From contig JAWKTI010000001.1 in assembly GCA_041399155.1 (NCBI GenBank), positions 1,550,001 to 1,614,000 on the forward strand: a DNA stretch of 64,000 nucleotides, written 5' to 3'. Source of the stretch: Zavarzinella sp. Its GTDB lineage: Bacteria > Planctomycetota > Planctomycetia > Gemmatales > Gemmataceae. The stretch's first letter is position 1. The number at the start of each line of letters is the position of its first letter. The notes under the pieces are model-generated. The model was not told the origin of the DNA. It searched no databases and saw nothing but the letters and a program-made list of their open reading frames with translations. This document shows positions 52,578 to 61,034 of the stretch, in pieces. A program made the translations under genes and the position numbers.

Positions 52578-54395
52578 ATGTCGATCGTCGTGCAGAAATT
52601 CGGGGGAACCAGTGTTGCCAATGCAGAACGGATTACCAGTGCAGCAAGAAGAGCAATTCGGGCTAAACATGACGGCAATCGCGTAGTGGTGGTGGTCAGT
52701 GCGAGAGGTGATACTACGGATGATCTGATTGCCCTAGCAAGTGAAATCAGCGATAATCCACCTGCACGTGAAATGGATATGCTGCTGGCCACCGGCGAAC
52801 AGATTTCGATTGCTCTGATGGCGATGGCAATCCAGCAATTAGGGGAAGCGGCAGTCAGTTTTACCGGTATTCAGGTGGGCATCCGAACCGATTCGTCTCA
52901 TACGAAAGCTCGAATAAAGGCGATTGACACGGATAAAATGTTGCGTGCTCTCGAGTCAGATAACATCGTGATCGTGGCAGGCTTTCAAGGGGTTGATGAG
53001 CAGTCAAATATCACCACTCTCGGACGAGGAGGATCAGATACCACCGCCGTGGCACTGGCAGCCGCACTCAAATTGGCTGGAAATGCTGTTGCATGCGAAA
53101 TTTACACCGATGTCGATGGTGTTTACACAACCGACCCCCGGTTAATTGCTGAAGCACGTAAAATGGATGCCATCTGTTACGATGAAATGCTGGAATTAGC
53201 CAGTATGGGTGCAGGTGTCATGCATTCTCGTGCGATCGAGTTTGCCAAAAAATATGATGTCCCCCTGATGGTGAGAAGCGCATTTACCGATGTGGTGGGA
53301 ACCTGGATCGTTCCAGAAGCCAACTGGATGACCACCTTCCCCGCCTGTGGTGCAGCACTTGCAAAAGACGAAGTTCGGGTTTTTCTGGAAAGTCTGCCCG
53401 ATCGGCCAGGTGTCAGCCACCGGATTTTTGAAGCAATCGCCGAAGCTAGCATTGCAGTTGACATGATTGGCCAAAGTGTTGGTTCTGGTGGGAAAGCTTG
53501 CATTGGTTTCACGTTGCTCCGAAATGATCTGAATAAAACTCTGATCACCATTCGACCTATTATCGATGAATTAGGTGGGGTGATTGCAACAGTTGAAGAT
53601 GTTGCCAAAGTATCGGTGGTGGGTGCAGGAATGCCGCATTTTCCAGGTATTGCGGAAAAAATGTTTGCTGCACTGGCAGATGAAAAAATAAATGTAAAGA
53701 TGATCACCACGGGCGAAATTAAAATTACCGTTTTGGTGGCAAGAGAAGATGGCCCAAAGGCCCTGAAATCGGTGCATTCGGCTTTTGAGCTGGAATCCCC
53801 TCGCACTGGTGCTGGTGTGGAAACTGACATCAGCGATCACGCTAGCACTACTTTGCATCCCCACCGTGGTGATCCGGCAGAACTTGCCGTAGCGTTGGCA
53901 CGGTTATCAGGTATGGAAGATATTGTTGTCAGTGGGGTAAAACTGGATGCCTCCTACGGGCGAATTACCGTTTTTGGCCTGCCTGATCTGCCCGGTAACT
54001 GCTCCCGAGTCTTTGAAGCGATCGCTTCAGATGGTATCCTGGTGGATATGATTGTCCAGAACCTTACTGGGCCAGACCATGCCGAGTTATCCTTTACAGT
54101 TCCGAAAACGGATCTCGAGAAGGCACTGCAGTGTACACGAACTGTGATGAGCGAGATAAATCCCCAAGCTACTGTTGTTGGAGTGGGTGAAATTGCCATC
54201 CTGTTTGTTCATGGTGTCGGAATGCGTACTCACACAGGTGTGGCACGAAAAATGTTCGAAGCGCTGGCGTCACAAGGAATCAATATTGTGATGATCAATA
54301 CCAGCGAAATCTGTATCAGTGTTGTCGTGGATGCAAAATTCGGTGATTTGGCACATTCCTGCATCCGAACTGCATTTGGCCTGGGTAATGGATAA
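52578..54395 (+). CDS. lysC: Aspartate kinase with four ACT domains
   Basis: Aspartokinase phosphorylates aspartate, the first step toward lysine, threonine and methionine. The kinase domain (1-250) has the ATP motif VQKFGGTSVANAERI, TLGRGGSDTTAVALAAAL and the D-V-D-G site EIYTDVDGVYTTDPR. After the kinase domain come two ACT pairs: about 260-330 and 335-415, then about 440-515 and 520-600 (each with a G-x-x-x-x-x-x-R/K-x-F-x-A-L pattern such as GIAEKMFAALADEKINVKMI). Four ACT domains make it 605 residues, longer than the usual 400-450, a form also known from cyanobacteria. Feedback sensitivity is therefore likely. The ATG at 52578 is chosen because MSIVVQKFGGTSV is the normal start. No lysine riboswitch was seen upstream. 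Confidence 0.94.
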   Translation: MSIVVQKFGGTSVANAERITSAARRAIRAKHDGNRVVVVVSARGDTTDDLIALASEISDNPPAREMDMLLATGEQISIALMAMAIQQLGEAAVSFTGIQVGIRTDSSHTKARIKAIDTDKMLRALESDNIVIVAGFQGVDEQSNITTLGRGGSDTTAVALAAALKLAGNAVACEIYTDVDGVYTTDPRLIAEARKMDAICYDEMLELASMGAGVMHSRAIEFAKKYDVPLMVRSAFTDVVGTWIVPEANWMTTFPACGAALAKDEVRVFLESLPDRPGVSHRIFEAIAEASIAVDMIGQSVGSGGKACIGFTLLRNDLNKTLITIRPIIDELGGVIATVEDVAKVSVVGAGMPHFPGIAEKMFAALADEKINVKMITTGEIKITVLVAREDGPKALKSVHSAFELESPRTGAGVETDISDHASTTLHPHRGDPAELAVALARLSGMEDIVVSGVKLDASYGRITVFGLPDLPGNCSRVFEAIASDGILVDMIVQNLTGPDHAELSFTVPKTDLEKALQCTRTVMSEINPQATVVGVGEIAILFVHGVGMRTHTGVARKMFEALASQGINIVMINTSEICISVVVDAKFGDLAHSCIRTAFGLGNG

Positions 54396-54428
54396 AATGA
54401 GGGGATTTTAATGAAAATATCCTCATTT
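54395..54428 (+). terminator. Possible terminator of lysC
   Basis: AAATGAGG (54395-54402) pairs with CCTCATTT (54421-54428) around an A/T-rich loop that can pair further; the left arm begins in the stop codon. T-rich sequence follows only weakly. Confidence 0.45.
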
Positions 54429-54769
54429 AATTTGTGAATAAACGAAAAATCAGATTCAATTCCTAAAAATATTACTTTTTGCCAGTGACAACCACCAAAA
54501 TGTGTGTAACCTAGAATAGTATCAACAGGGTTTGTCGCCCTGGTGGTGCTATTGTATGGAGTTACTTCCACTAATTACACAAGTTGTGATACCCGGCGAA
54601 AGGATCGATTAGACACTTTATTATGTAGCTTTACCTCACCAGCTAACTACACCCACCATGGGTGCGATTGAGATACGGATATTTTCCGAACTGCAACACC
54701 GGGTACGTTCAAACAATTATTTTCTTGGTAGTTTATGGCAGCAATCAGTCTGCCTGGGGGTAAATCTGC
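54429..54769 (+). other. Leader region of infB
   Basis: About 340 bases before the infB start, following the lysC terminator. It holds a CAGGG/CCCTG hairpin (near 54526-54542) and A/T-rich spacers, but no convincing gene and no strong promoter that I can name. A long 5-prime leader of infB is plausible. Confidence 0.45.
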
Positions 54770-55948
54770 TTGGCAAGTAGCGCCGCTAAACCTGTTCGTG
54801 TATTCGCTTTGGCTAAAAGTCTCAACGTCGACACCAAAGATCTCTTGGAATATTGCAAAGAACTTGGTTTTGACGTCAAAAACAACCTCAGTAGTCTGGA
54901 AGCTGAGCAAGTTGATCAATTAAAAGATCGTTTGAACAAAGGTGGCAAGCCTGCAGCCAAGAAGGTGTCTGCGCCTGCTGTACAACCCAGCAAGCCTGTA
55001 GTCCCCCAGATGGTGGACAAGAAAATCGTCACCCTACCCCCACCTCCCAAAAAATCGGTTGAGGAAACTCCCGAACTTGTGGAACCGGAAGAGCAAACAG
55101 ATGCTCCGATTGTTGAAGATACAATTGTGCCTGTTGAGGCTGCTGCGGAAATTCATGAAGAATCATCTCCAGTGGAAGAGCCGGTTAAGCCACCAGTGCC
55201 TGAGCTTCCAAAGCGGATTCCCACGTTAGACTCTCCACGTCCTGCTCCCAAAGTAGAGCAGCCAGCTCCAGTTTTGGAAGTTGAAGAATCTGTTGATTCA
55301 GACGTTGTCGAGCAAGTTGAAGCAGTACAGGAGCAAGTGGCAGAACCGATCGAAGTGCCACTGCAGCCAGTTCAGGTCATCGAAGACACTGCCCCTGTTT
55401 CGGCAGAAATTGCACCCACAGTACAGCCGGAAGAAATTGCGATGCCTTCGAGCTCTGGCAATGTGGAAACAATGCCTGTGAAAGCAGCTACACCACAATT
55501 GTTGCCGCCCAAACGTCCGATGAATCTGAATACTCCTCGTCCGATGCAGAATTTGCAGCCGAAAAGACCGGTTCCACCTGCTGCAAAGCCAGCACCTGCT
55601 CCGCAACGTCCTGCTACAAGTGGATCGCCTGCACCGACAGCTCGAGCTCCAGAAAATCCTGCCCGCCCAACCGGTGGCGTGGGAGAGCGGCCACAACAAC
55701 GCACTGCCAGCAATTCAGGTGCTGGTGATCGCCTCCAACAACGTCCTGCGCCCGGTACTGCAGGATCAGGTGGCACGGTACAGCACGCCCTGCCAATATT
55801 CAAGGCAGTCCTGCCAGTGGACAAGCCCCACTTCGGCCAGGAGATCGCAATCGACGCCAGCCTTCCCAACGTGGGACTGGGTCAATTGCTCAAAAAGCAG
55901 GCACTGTACGCCCAACTACCGAGCAACCTGGTGCCAAACCTCCAGTGA
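54770..55948 (+). CDS. infB: Translation initiation factor IF-2, N-terminal part (frameshifted)
   Basis: This frame encodes the IF-2 N-terminal region: MASSAAKPVRVFALAKSLNV and the IF2_N helix bundle (residues 9-56), then a long Pro/Ala/Glu/Gln linker. The TTG start has GGGGG nine bases upstream. After about position 55780 (residue 336) the frame turns into atypical hydrophobic sequence (QHALPIFKAVLPVDKPHFGQ) and stops at 55948. The frame that carries the rest of IF-2 already shows the right linker composition from about 55786 on (TARPANIQGSPASGQAPLRP). Thus the change at about 55777 looks like one missing base in a single gene of 1129 residues. The GTGA overlap with the second frame would also allow coupled translation, but composition favours a frameshift. 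Confidence 0.88.
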   Translation: MASSAAKPVRVFALAKSLNVDTKDLLEYCKELGFDVKNNLSSLEAEQVDQLKDRLNKGGKPAAKKVSAPAVQPSKPVVPQMVDKKIVTLPPPPKKSVEETPELVEPEEQTDAPIVEDTIVPVEAAAEIHEESSPVEEPVKPPVPELPKRIPTLDSPRPAPKVEQPAPVLEVEESVDSDVVEQVEAVQEQVAEPIEVPLQPVQVIEDTAPVSAEIAPTVQPEEIAMPSSSGNVETMPVKAATPQLLPPKRPMNLNTPRPMQNLQPKRPVPPAAKPAPAPQRPATSGSPAPTARAPENPARPTGGVGERPQQRTASNSGAGDRLQQRPAPGTAGSGGTVQHALPIFKAVLPVDKPHFGQEIAIDASLPNVGLGQLLKKQALYAQLPSNLVPNLQ

Positions 55949-58158
55949 AGGGTGCTCCCACTCCCGGAAACAAGGCAGGTGCCGCCCAGCCCGGAACTTC
56001 ACAGCCCGCACGCCGATTTACACTCGAAGAGTTGAAGTTGCTGCGGGAAGGCCGTCAGAACCTGACTGAGATCCGTCGCCAGGCAGAATTGCCCACACCT
56101 GTGAAGCCGGGTGCTGACGAAGTTGTTGAGGATGAAGCAGGCAAAGGCAAAAAAGGCATTCCCGCCAAGGGCAAAGACAGTCGGGCTGCAGAACGGGCCC
56201 GCCGCACGGAACAGCGGAAGGTCAAGACCCGTGACGTTATTATTACAGATGGACATGTAGAACTGGACGACCAATCGCTTGGGTCCAAGGTTGGCCGGCG
56301 TGCTGCCCTGTTACGCAAGCAGAAACGGGCCAAATTGCCTGGTACAATTGAGCGTAAAGGGAAAGTCCCAATTGCCTTCCCGATTACCGTACGCTCTCTT
56401 TCAGAAGCAATCGGGATGAAATCTGGTGAATTGCTGTTCAAATTGAAAGATTTGGCAAACGCACTCTTTACTATCAACAGCAGCGTAGAGCCAGCAGTGG
56501 CGGAATTGATAGCTGGCGAAAAAGGTATTGAACTGGATATTCAGCGTCAGAAAGATGCGGAACAGGACATGTTCGATGCCCATGATGAGGCAGCTGATGA
56601 TGAAAGCAAACTGGAATCCCGCGCTCCTGTTGTGGTCATCATGGGGCACGTCGACCATGGAAAAACGACATTGCTTGACACCATCCGCAAAAAATACGGT
56701 ATGGATTCAGATGTTGTTTCTTCGGAAGCTGGTGGTATCACACAGGTAATCCGTGCCTGGCGTGTCGAAAAAGATGGAAAACCAATTACATTCCTCGATA
56801 CACCTGGTCACGAAGCCTTCACCAAGATGCGTGCCCGTGGGGCCAATGTCACAGACATTGCTGTCATTGTGGTTGCAGCAAACGATGGTGTGATGCCGCA
56901 AACAGAAGAGGCTATCAGCCACGCCAAGGCAGCAGGAGTATCGATCATTGTTGCCATCAACAAAGTTGATTTGCCAGATGCCAACTTGAAGAAAACAGAG
57001 CAGCAACTCTATTCACTGGAGTTGCTGCCTGACACGATGGGTGGTGATTGTCCATTCGTTTACACTAGTGCCGCCAAGGGCGATGGTATCGATGATCTGC
57101 TGGAAAATATTGCTCTATTGGCCGAATTGGCAGAACTGAAAGCGAATCCACACAAATCGGCCCAGGGGGTATGTCTTGAAGCATATCTTTCCGGCGATCA
57201 GGGGGTTAACGCGACGCTGCTGATCCAGCAAGGGACGTTACGAAAAGGCGAGGCGATTATCTGCGGATCTTCCTACGGGCGTGTGCGTGCCATGTATGAT
57301 GATATGGGCCGGTCAATCGAAACGGCTGGACCATCTACTCCGGTACGCATCATTGGTCTAGATGAAGTTCCCAATGCAGACGACCACTTCCACGTGGTGC
57401 CTGAATTGGCTACAGCGCGTTTAATTGCTGAGAAACGGAAACAGCGATTCCAGGAAGCATCCCTTAATCGCTTTACCCCTGTCACTCTTGACAGCTTCAG
57501 CCTCAATGCATCCAAAACCAAGATTACTGAGTTGAAGGTAATTTTGAAAGCGGAAGCTCGGGGATCTGTCGAAGCCATTAAGAAGGAACTGGAAAAGCTG
57601 GTACACGAAGAAGTTCGTGTACGCGTTCTGCATTCTGGTATCGGGGCAATTACCGAAAGTGACGTTCAACTCGCGTTGACATCACCCGCAGATTCGATGG
57701 TGGTGGGATTCAACGTGGTTCCTGACGATGCTGCGATTAAGCTGGCAGACGAGAAGGATATCCCGCTTCGTGAATACAACATCATTTATGAATTGACGAA
57801 CGATATCAAGGCTGCTCTGGAAGGTAAACTGAAGCCGGAAGAACGTGTGATCCATTTGGGCCGAGCTGTTGTTCGGGAAGTCTTCAAGATTCGTTCCGTA
57901 GGTACAATTGCCGGATGTTATGTTACCCAGGGTACCGTGGAACGTAATGCAAAAATCCGAGTCATTCGAGATGGTGCGGTGATTTTCCCACCACCCGAAC
58001 GGACTGCCCAACTTGATTCTCTGAAACGGTTCAAGGACGATGTTAAAGAAGTTCGCGAAGGATACGATTGCGGGATGAAAGTGCTAGGCTTTGACGATGT
58101 GAAAACTGGCGACGTGATCGAAGCTTACCGCATTGAACAGGTTCAACGGAAACTGTAA
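55945..58158 (+). CDS. infB: Translation initiation factor IF-2, GTPase part
   Basis: This part holds the essential IF-2 core, which places initiator tRNA on the ribosome. The second IF2_N domain is at about 147-200, the GTPase domain at about 225-400 with G1 GHVDHGKTT (234-242), G3 DTPGH, G4 NKVD and G5 SAA, domain II (about 400-480), and the C-terminal domains III and IV ending FDDVKTGDVIEAYRIEQV. The frame opens at a GTG that overlaps the previous stop (GTGA), but the true N terminus is probably upstream across the frameshift near 55777. It is essential in all bacteria, so a real disabling lesion is unlikely. Operon with ylxP and rbfA. Confidence 0.95.
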   Translation: MKGAPTPGNKAGAAQPGTSQPARRFTLEELKLLREGRQNLTEIRRQAELPTPVKPGADEVVEDEAGKGKKGIPAKGKDSRAAERARRTEQRKVKTRDVIITDGHVELDDQSLGSKVGRRAALLRKQKRAKLPGTIERKGKVPIAFPITVRSLSEAIGMKSGELLFKLKDLANALFTINSSVEPAVAELIAGEKGIELDIQRQKDAEQDMFDAHDEAADDESKLESRAPVVVIMGHVDHGKTTLLDTIRKKYGMDSDVVSSEAGGITQVIRAWRVEKDGKPITFLDTPGHEAFTKMRARGANVTDIAVIVVAANDGVMPQTEEAISHAKAAGVSIIVAINKVDLPDANLKKTEQQLYSLELLPDTMGGDCPFVYTSAAKGDGIDDLLENIALLAELAELKANPHKSAQGVCLEAYLSGDQGVNATLLIQQGTLRKGEAIICGSSYGRVRAMYDDMGRSIETAGPSTPVRIIGLDEVPNADDHFHVVPELATARLIAEKRKQRFQEASLNRFTPVTLDSFSLNASKTKITELKVILKAEARGSVEAIKKELEKLVHEEVRVRVLHSGIGAITESDVQLALTSPADSMVVGFNVVPDDAAIKLADEKDIPLREYNIIYELTNDIKAALEGKLKPEERVIHLGRAVVREVFKIRSVGTIAGCYVTQGTVERNAKIRVIRDGAVIFPPPERTAQLDSLKRFKDDVKEVREGYDCGMKVLGFDDVKTGDVIEAYRIEQVQRKL

Positions 58159-58248
58159 CCAACTTCCGTCGGCAACGTTCTTTGAATTAGTGATTTTTCT
58201 GGGATTTTAATTTTCGCCAATCATTGGCTTGTTGCCAATTGAAATAAG

Positions 58249-58548
58249 ATGCATGTAGGTTACGCAAAGTTCAAGCTTTTGCTTCGTGGTGCCCGAACAC
58301 TGAAAGAAAAGAGACAAGTTGTTCGAAGCATGAAAGACCGTATTTTCAATTCATGGAAAGTAGCGGTCAGCGAAGTTGATTTGCAGGATATTTGTCAATC
58401 AATCGTGTTGGGGGTTGCAGTTGTAGGCTCTGATGCAGTAACAGTGCAGTCGCTATTGGAGGAGATCACTCAAGCAATGCGCGTACATCCGCAAGCTGAG
58501 TTTGTTTCTGTGGTGAAGGAAGTTTTGAAACCGGAACTGGTGGCATAA
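58249..58548 (+). CDS. ylxP: DUF503 (YlxP-like) protein
   Basis: A 99-residue small protein of the YlxP family, often found in the infB-rbfA operon in Firmicutes and other phyla and implicated in ribosome assembly. The motif MHVGYAKFKLLLRGARTLKEKRQVVRSMKDR is the standard start (I/V-x-x-L-x-x-x-x-x-S-L-K-x-K-R-x-x-x-x-x-x-K). FNSWKVAVSEVDLQDICQ corresponds to the conserved N-x-x-V-A-V-x-E-x-D segment. The stop lies one base before the rbfA start. Confidence 0.93.
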   Translation: MHVGYAKFKLLLRGARTLKEKRQVVRSMKDRIFNSWKVAVSEVDLQDICQSIVLGVAVVGSDAVTVQSLLEEITQAMRVHPQAEFVSVVKEVLKPELVA

Positions 58549-58549
58549 T

Positions 58550-58984
58550 ATGAAAAAATTCCGATTGGCTCGAGTTGCGGAAGTCGTGCGTGAAGTGGCC
58601 AGTGAAGCAATTTTGTTTCACCTGCGAGATCCACGTATTAAGTTTACTACAGTAACAAGAACCGAAGTGACTCCGGATCTGCAAACTGCCAAAGTGTATG
58701 TTTCTGTGATGGGTTCCGAAAAAGAACAGACACTGACATTACATGGTCTACGCAACGCTGCTGGATTTGTGCAATCAAAGTTGGCAGAACGGATGACAAC
58801 TCGCTATATTCCCAAGGTGCAGTTTTTTCTTGATACAGGCCTCAAGAACAGCCTGGAAGTCAGCAACATTCTTGCACAGGAAAAACTGAGACAATCCACG
58901 GATGATGAAACGGAAAAGCTTCTCGATGTACAACCAACTGTTGAAGATCTCCCCTCGGAAGCGGATTCATCACCTGCCAACTAG
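58550..58984 (+). CDS. rbfA: Ribosome-binding factor A
   Basis: RbfA helps mature the 30S subunit. The 144-residue protein has the KH-like fold signature: RLARVAEVVREVASEAILFH, DPRIKFTTVTRTEVTPDLQTAKVYVSVMG and the closing helix LRNAAGFVQSKLAERMTTRYIPKVQFFLDTG. The start follows the ylxP stop at once, with a TGAAAA context. The C-terminal acidic tail (about 120-144) is typical. Operon with infB and ylxP. Confidence 0.95.
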   Translation: MKKFRLARVAEVVREVASEAILFHLRDPRIKFTTVTRTEVTPDLQTAKVYVSVMGSEKEQTLTLHGLRNAAGFVQSKLAERMTTRYIPKVQFFLDTGLKNSLEVSNILAQEKLRQSTDDETEKLLDVQPTVEDLPSEADSSPAN

Positions 58985-59016
58985 TTGTGTAACGTTCCAC
59001 ATGATGAGGGGAATTC

Positions 59017-59721
59017 ATGGCCGCTGGTAACCCCAAACAGAAACTTGTTGACCACTTATTCTCCATTCTGAACAAAAATTTTACGTCTCAGCTCCCGCCA
59101 CAACGTGAAGTAATCGACGAAGTGGTCTATGGCATACTGCGTGAAAATGCCACTTCCGAAAATGCAGATGCAGCTTTTAACCAGTTGATCACCCAGTTCA
59201 TAGACTGGAATGAAATCCGTGTTTCCACAGTTCAGGAACTCTGTGATGTACTGTTCATGCTTTCCGATGTTGGACCCAGAGCCCAACGCATCATCAGTCT
59301 GCTTCAGGAATGGTTCAGCCTGACGTACTCTTACGATATGCAGGATATAACAAGTAAGGGAGTAAAAGAAGGCGTTCGGAAAATCGCCCGGCTCCAGGCA
59401 GCAAACGATTATTTGCAGGCATGGATTACACAGCGATCACTGGGCGGACATGCCTTGCCTATCGATGAATCTACTTTACGGCCGCTGGTGAGGCTGGAGA
59501 TTCTTGATAGTGAAACATCAATTTCGCAGGCACGTACTTCTATGGAGCATTTGATTCCCAAAGCAAAAGGAATCCAGTTTATCGAGCTGCTCACCGATTT
59601 TTCGCACCAACTTTGTAGCGATCAACCAGCATGTCAGGATTGTCCGATGCTGGCAGATTGCCCTGTTGGACAGCAGAATAAAAAGAAGACTGGCGAATCA
59701 AAGCGCAAAAAGTCAAAGTAG
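59017..59721 (+). CDS. Endonuclease III-like [4Fe-4S] protein lacking the HhH motif
   Basis: A 234-residue protein of the Nth fold. The N-terminal helical part matches the family (EVVYGILRENATSENADAAFNQL), the conserved Asp is kept in HALPIDESTLRPLVRLEIL, and the C-terminal cluster is C-x5-C-x2-C-x5-C (LCSDQPACQDCPMLADC), one residue shorter in the first gap than Nth. The helix-hairpin-helix loop LPGVGRKTA and its catalytic Lys are missing; in its place is a short stretch (SLGGHALPIDE). It is therefore probably not a functional glycosylase-lyase. The tail is very basic (Lys-rich). It follows rbfA on the same strand, so it may belong to translation or nucleic-acid housekeeping; inference only. 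Confidence 0.78.
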   Translation: MAAGNPKQKLVDHLFSILNKNFTSQLPPQREVIDEVVYGILRENATSENADAAFNQLITQFIDWNEIRVSTVQELCDVLFMLSDVGPRAQRIISLLQEWFSLTYSYDMQDITSKGVKEGVRKIARLQAANDYLQAWITQRSLGGHALPIDESTLRPLVRLEILDSETSISQARTSMEHLIPKAKGIQFIELLTDFSHQLCSDQPACQDCPMLADCPVGQQNKKKTGESKRKKSK

Positions 59722-59786
59722 TAGTCTCAATTTTTCGTTGTGCAGCTATCGCTGTTTAACACCTTTCCTGAATCGGAGAATCCTGG

Positions 59787-61034
59787 TTGACTATTTTTCT
59801 TATCAGTGCGTTTATTGCTGTCAGTATTTCTGCGATGTGTTCATTGTTGGAAGCAATCGTGTTAAGTTTAACACCCAGCCAGATTGCAGATATTGTTCAG
59901 AAAAACCCCAGAGTGGGGAAAATCTGGCAGCAATTCAAGCAACGGATTGATCGGCCCATTGCGGTAATTCTGATCTTAAACACGGCAGCCCACACCATCG
60001 GTGCCACGATTGCTGGCTCTAAAGTCGAAGAACTTTATGGTTCAGGTGCGGTTATCTGGTTTTCAATCATATTTACTTATGTAATGCTTCAATTTACCGA
60101 AGTGCTACCGAAAACACTCGGGGTGCGGTACAACCGCAGATTATCCGCTGTGGCTATTCCCCTGTTGTTACTGACACGAGTTTTTCAGCCAGTGCTCTGG
60201 TTCATTCATCTCATTAACAGGCCCTTTGAGCGACGTAATCGACTGGTGGATGACCCCACGCTGGAAGAAATGACTGCCCTTGCCGGCATGGCACGTCTGA
60301 CAAATCTGATTGGTCCTCACCAGGAAAGGATTATTCGCGGGGCATCTCGCCTGTCTCGGATGACGGTGGGGCAAGTCATGATCCCGGTGACAGAAATCAC
60401 CTTCATGTCAACAAGTAACTCGATTGACGATGCAATTGTGGTGGCGCATGATGACCCCCACACTCGCTTCCCGATTCACAAGGAAAACAATGTTGATGAT
60501 GTAGTGGGCTACATCAACTTTAAGGAAATGGTTTACTGGTCGAAAACCAATCCGAATAATCCTGGATTAACAGGTATTATCCGCCCTGTACAATTCGTTT
60601 CCCCAGATGAGCCTGCGGCCCAGTTGTTGCGTATTTTCGTAGATTTACACGAACACATGGCTATTGTGCGTGCCCAGGATGGGAAGACACTCGGTCTGGT
60701 TACTCTGGAGGATCTCGTTGAGGAACTTCTTGGAGATCTCCAGGATGAATTTGACCACTTACCCCGTCAGATTCACGCACTACAAGGAGATGCATGGATG
60801 GTGGGTGGGGGTGTTCATTTGCGAGACATCAGTTCTCGAATGGACATTTCATTTCAGAATCCGGATCTAACTATGTCGGATTGGTTGATTTCCGAACTGG
60901 GACACGTTCCAAAAGTGAACGAACATTATGTGACGGCAGGCATCACTTTCACTATACGGCGGATTCGCAGGACGAAAATCTTTGAAGTACTGGTGACTAA
61001 GAATGCCACAGTAGTTGGGAAGCGTGTTATTTAG
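59787..61034 (+). CDS. CNNM/DUF21-CBS (CorC/HlyC-like) membrane protein
   Basis: A 415-residue protein with an N-terminal CNNM/DUF21 domain of about four membrane segments (residues 1-135: LISAFIAVSISAMCSLLEAIVLSLTP) and two CBS domains (about 195-320, containing VMIPVTEITFMSTSNSIDDA and TLGLVTLEDLVEELLGDLQDE), then a CorC/HlyC domain (about 335-412: GDAWMVGGGVHLRDISSR, IRRTKIFEVLV). Such proteins are linked to magnesium or cobalt efflux. TTG start with GGAGA seven bases upstream. It ends eight bases into the convergent repaired monooxygenase gene. Confidence 0.92.
   Translation: MTIFLISAFIAVSISAMCSLLEAIVLSLTPSQIADIVQKNPRVGKIWQQFKQRIDRPIAVILILNTAAHTIGATIAGSKVEELYGSGAVIWFSIIFTYVMLQFTEVLPKTLGVRYNRRLSAVAIPLLLLTRVFQPVLWFIHLINRPFERRNRLVDDPTLEEMTALAGMARLTNLIGPHQERIIRGASRLSRMTVGQVMIPVTEITFMSTSNSIDDAIVVAHDDPHTRFPIHKENNVDDVVGYINFKEMVYWSKTNPNNPGLTGIIRPVQFVSPDEPAAQLLRIFVDLHEHMAIVRAQDGKTLGLVTLEDLVEELLGDLQDEFDHLPRQIHALQGDAWMVGGGVHLRDISSRMDISFQNPDLTMSDWLISELGHVPKVNEHYVTAGITFTIRRIRRTKIFEVLVTKNATVVGKRVI

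Noticed and set aside
55945..55948. Programmed frameshift or two-gene design for infB
   Set aside because: The frame change near 55777 lies inside low-complexity linker and is fixed by one base; no slippery sequence and stimulatory structure was seen. Kept as a secondary option only.
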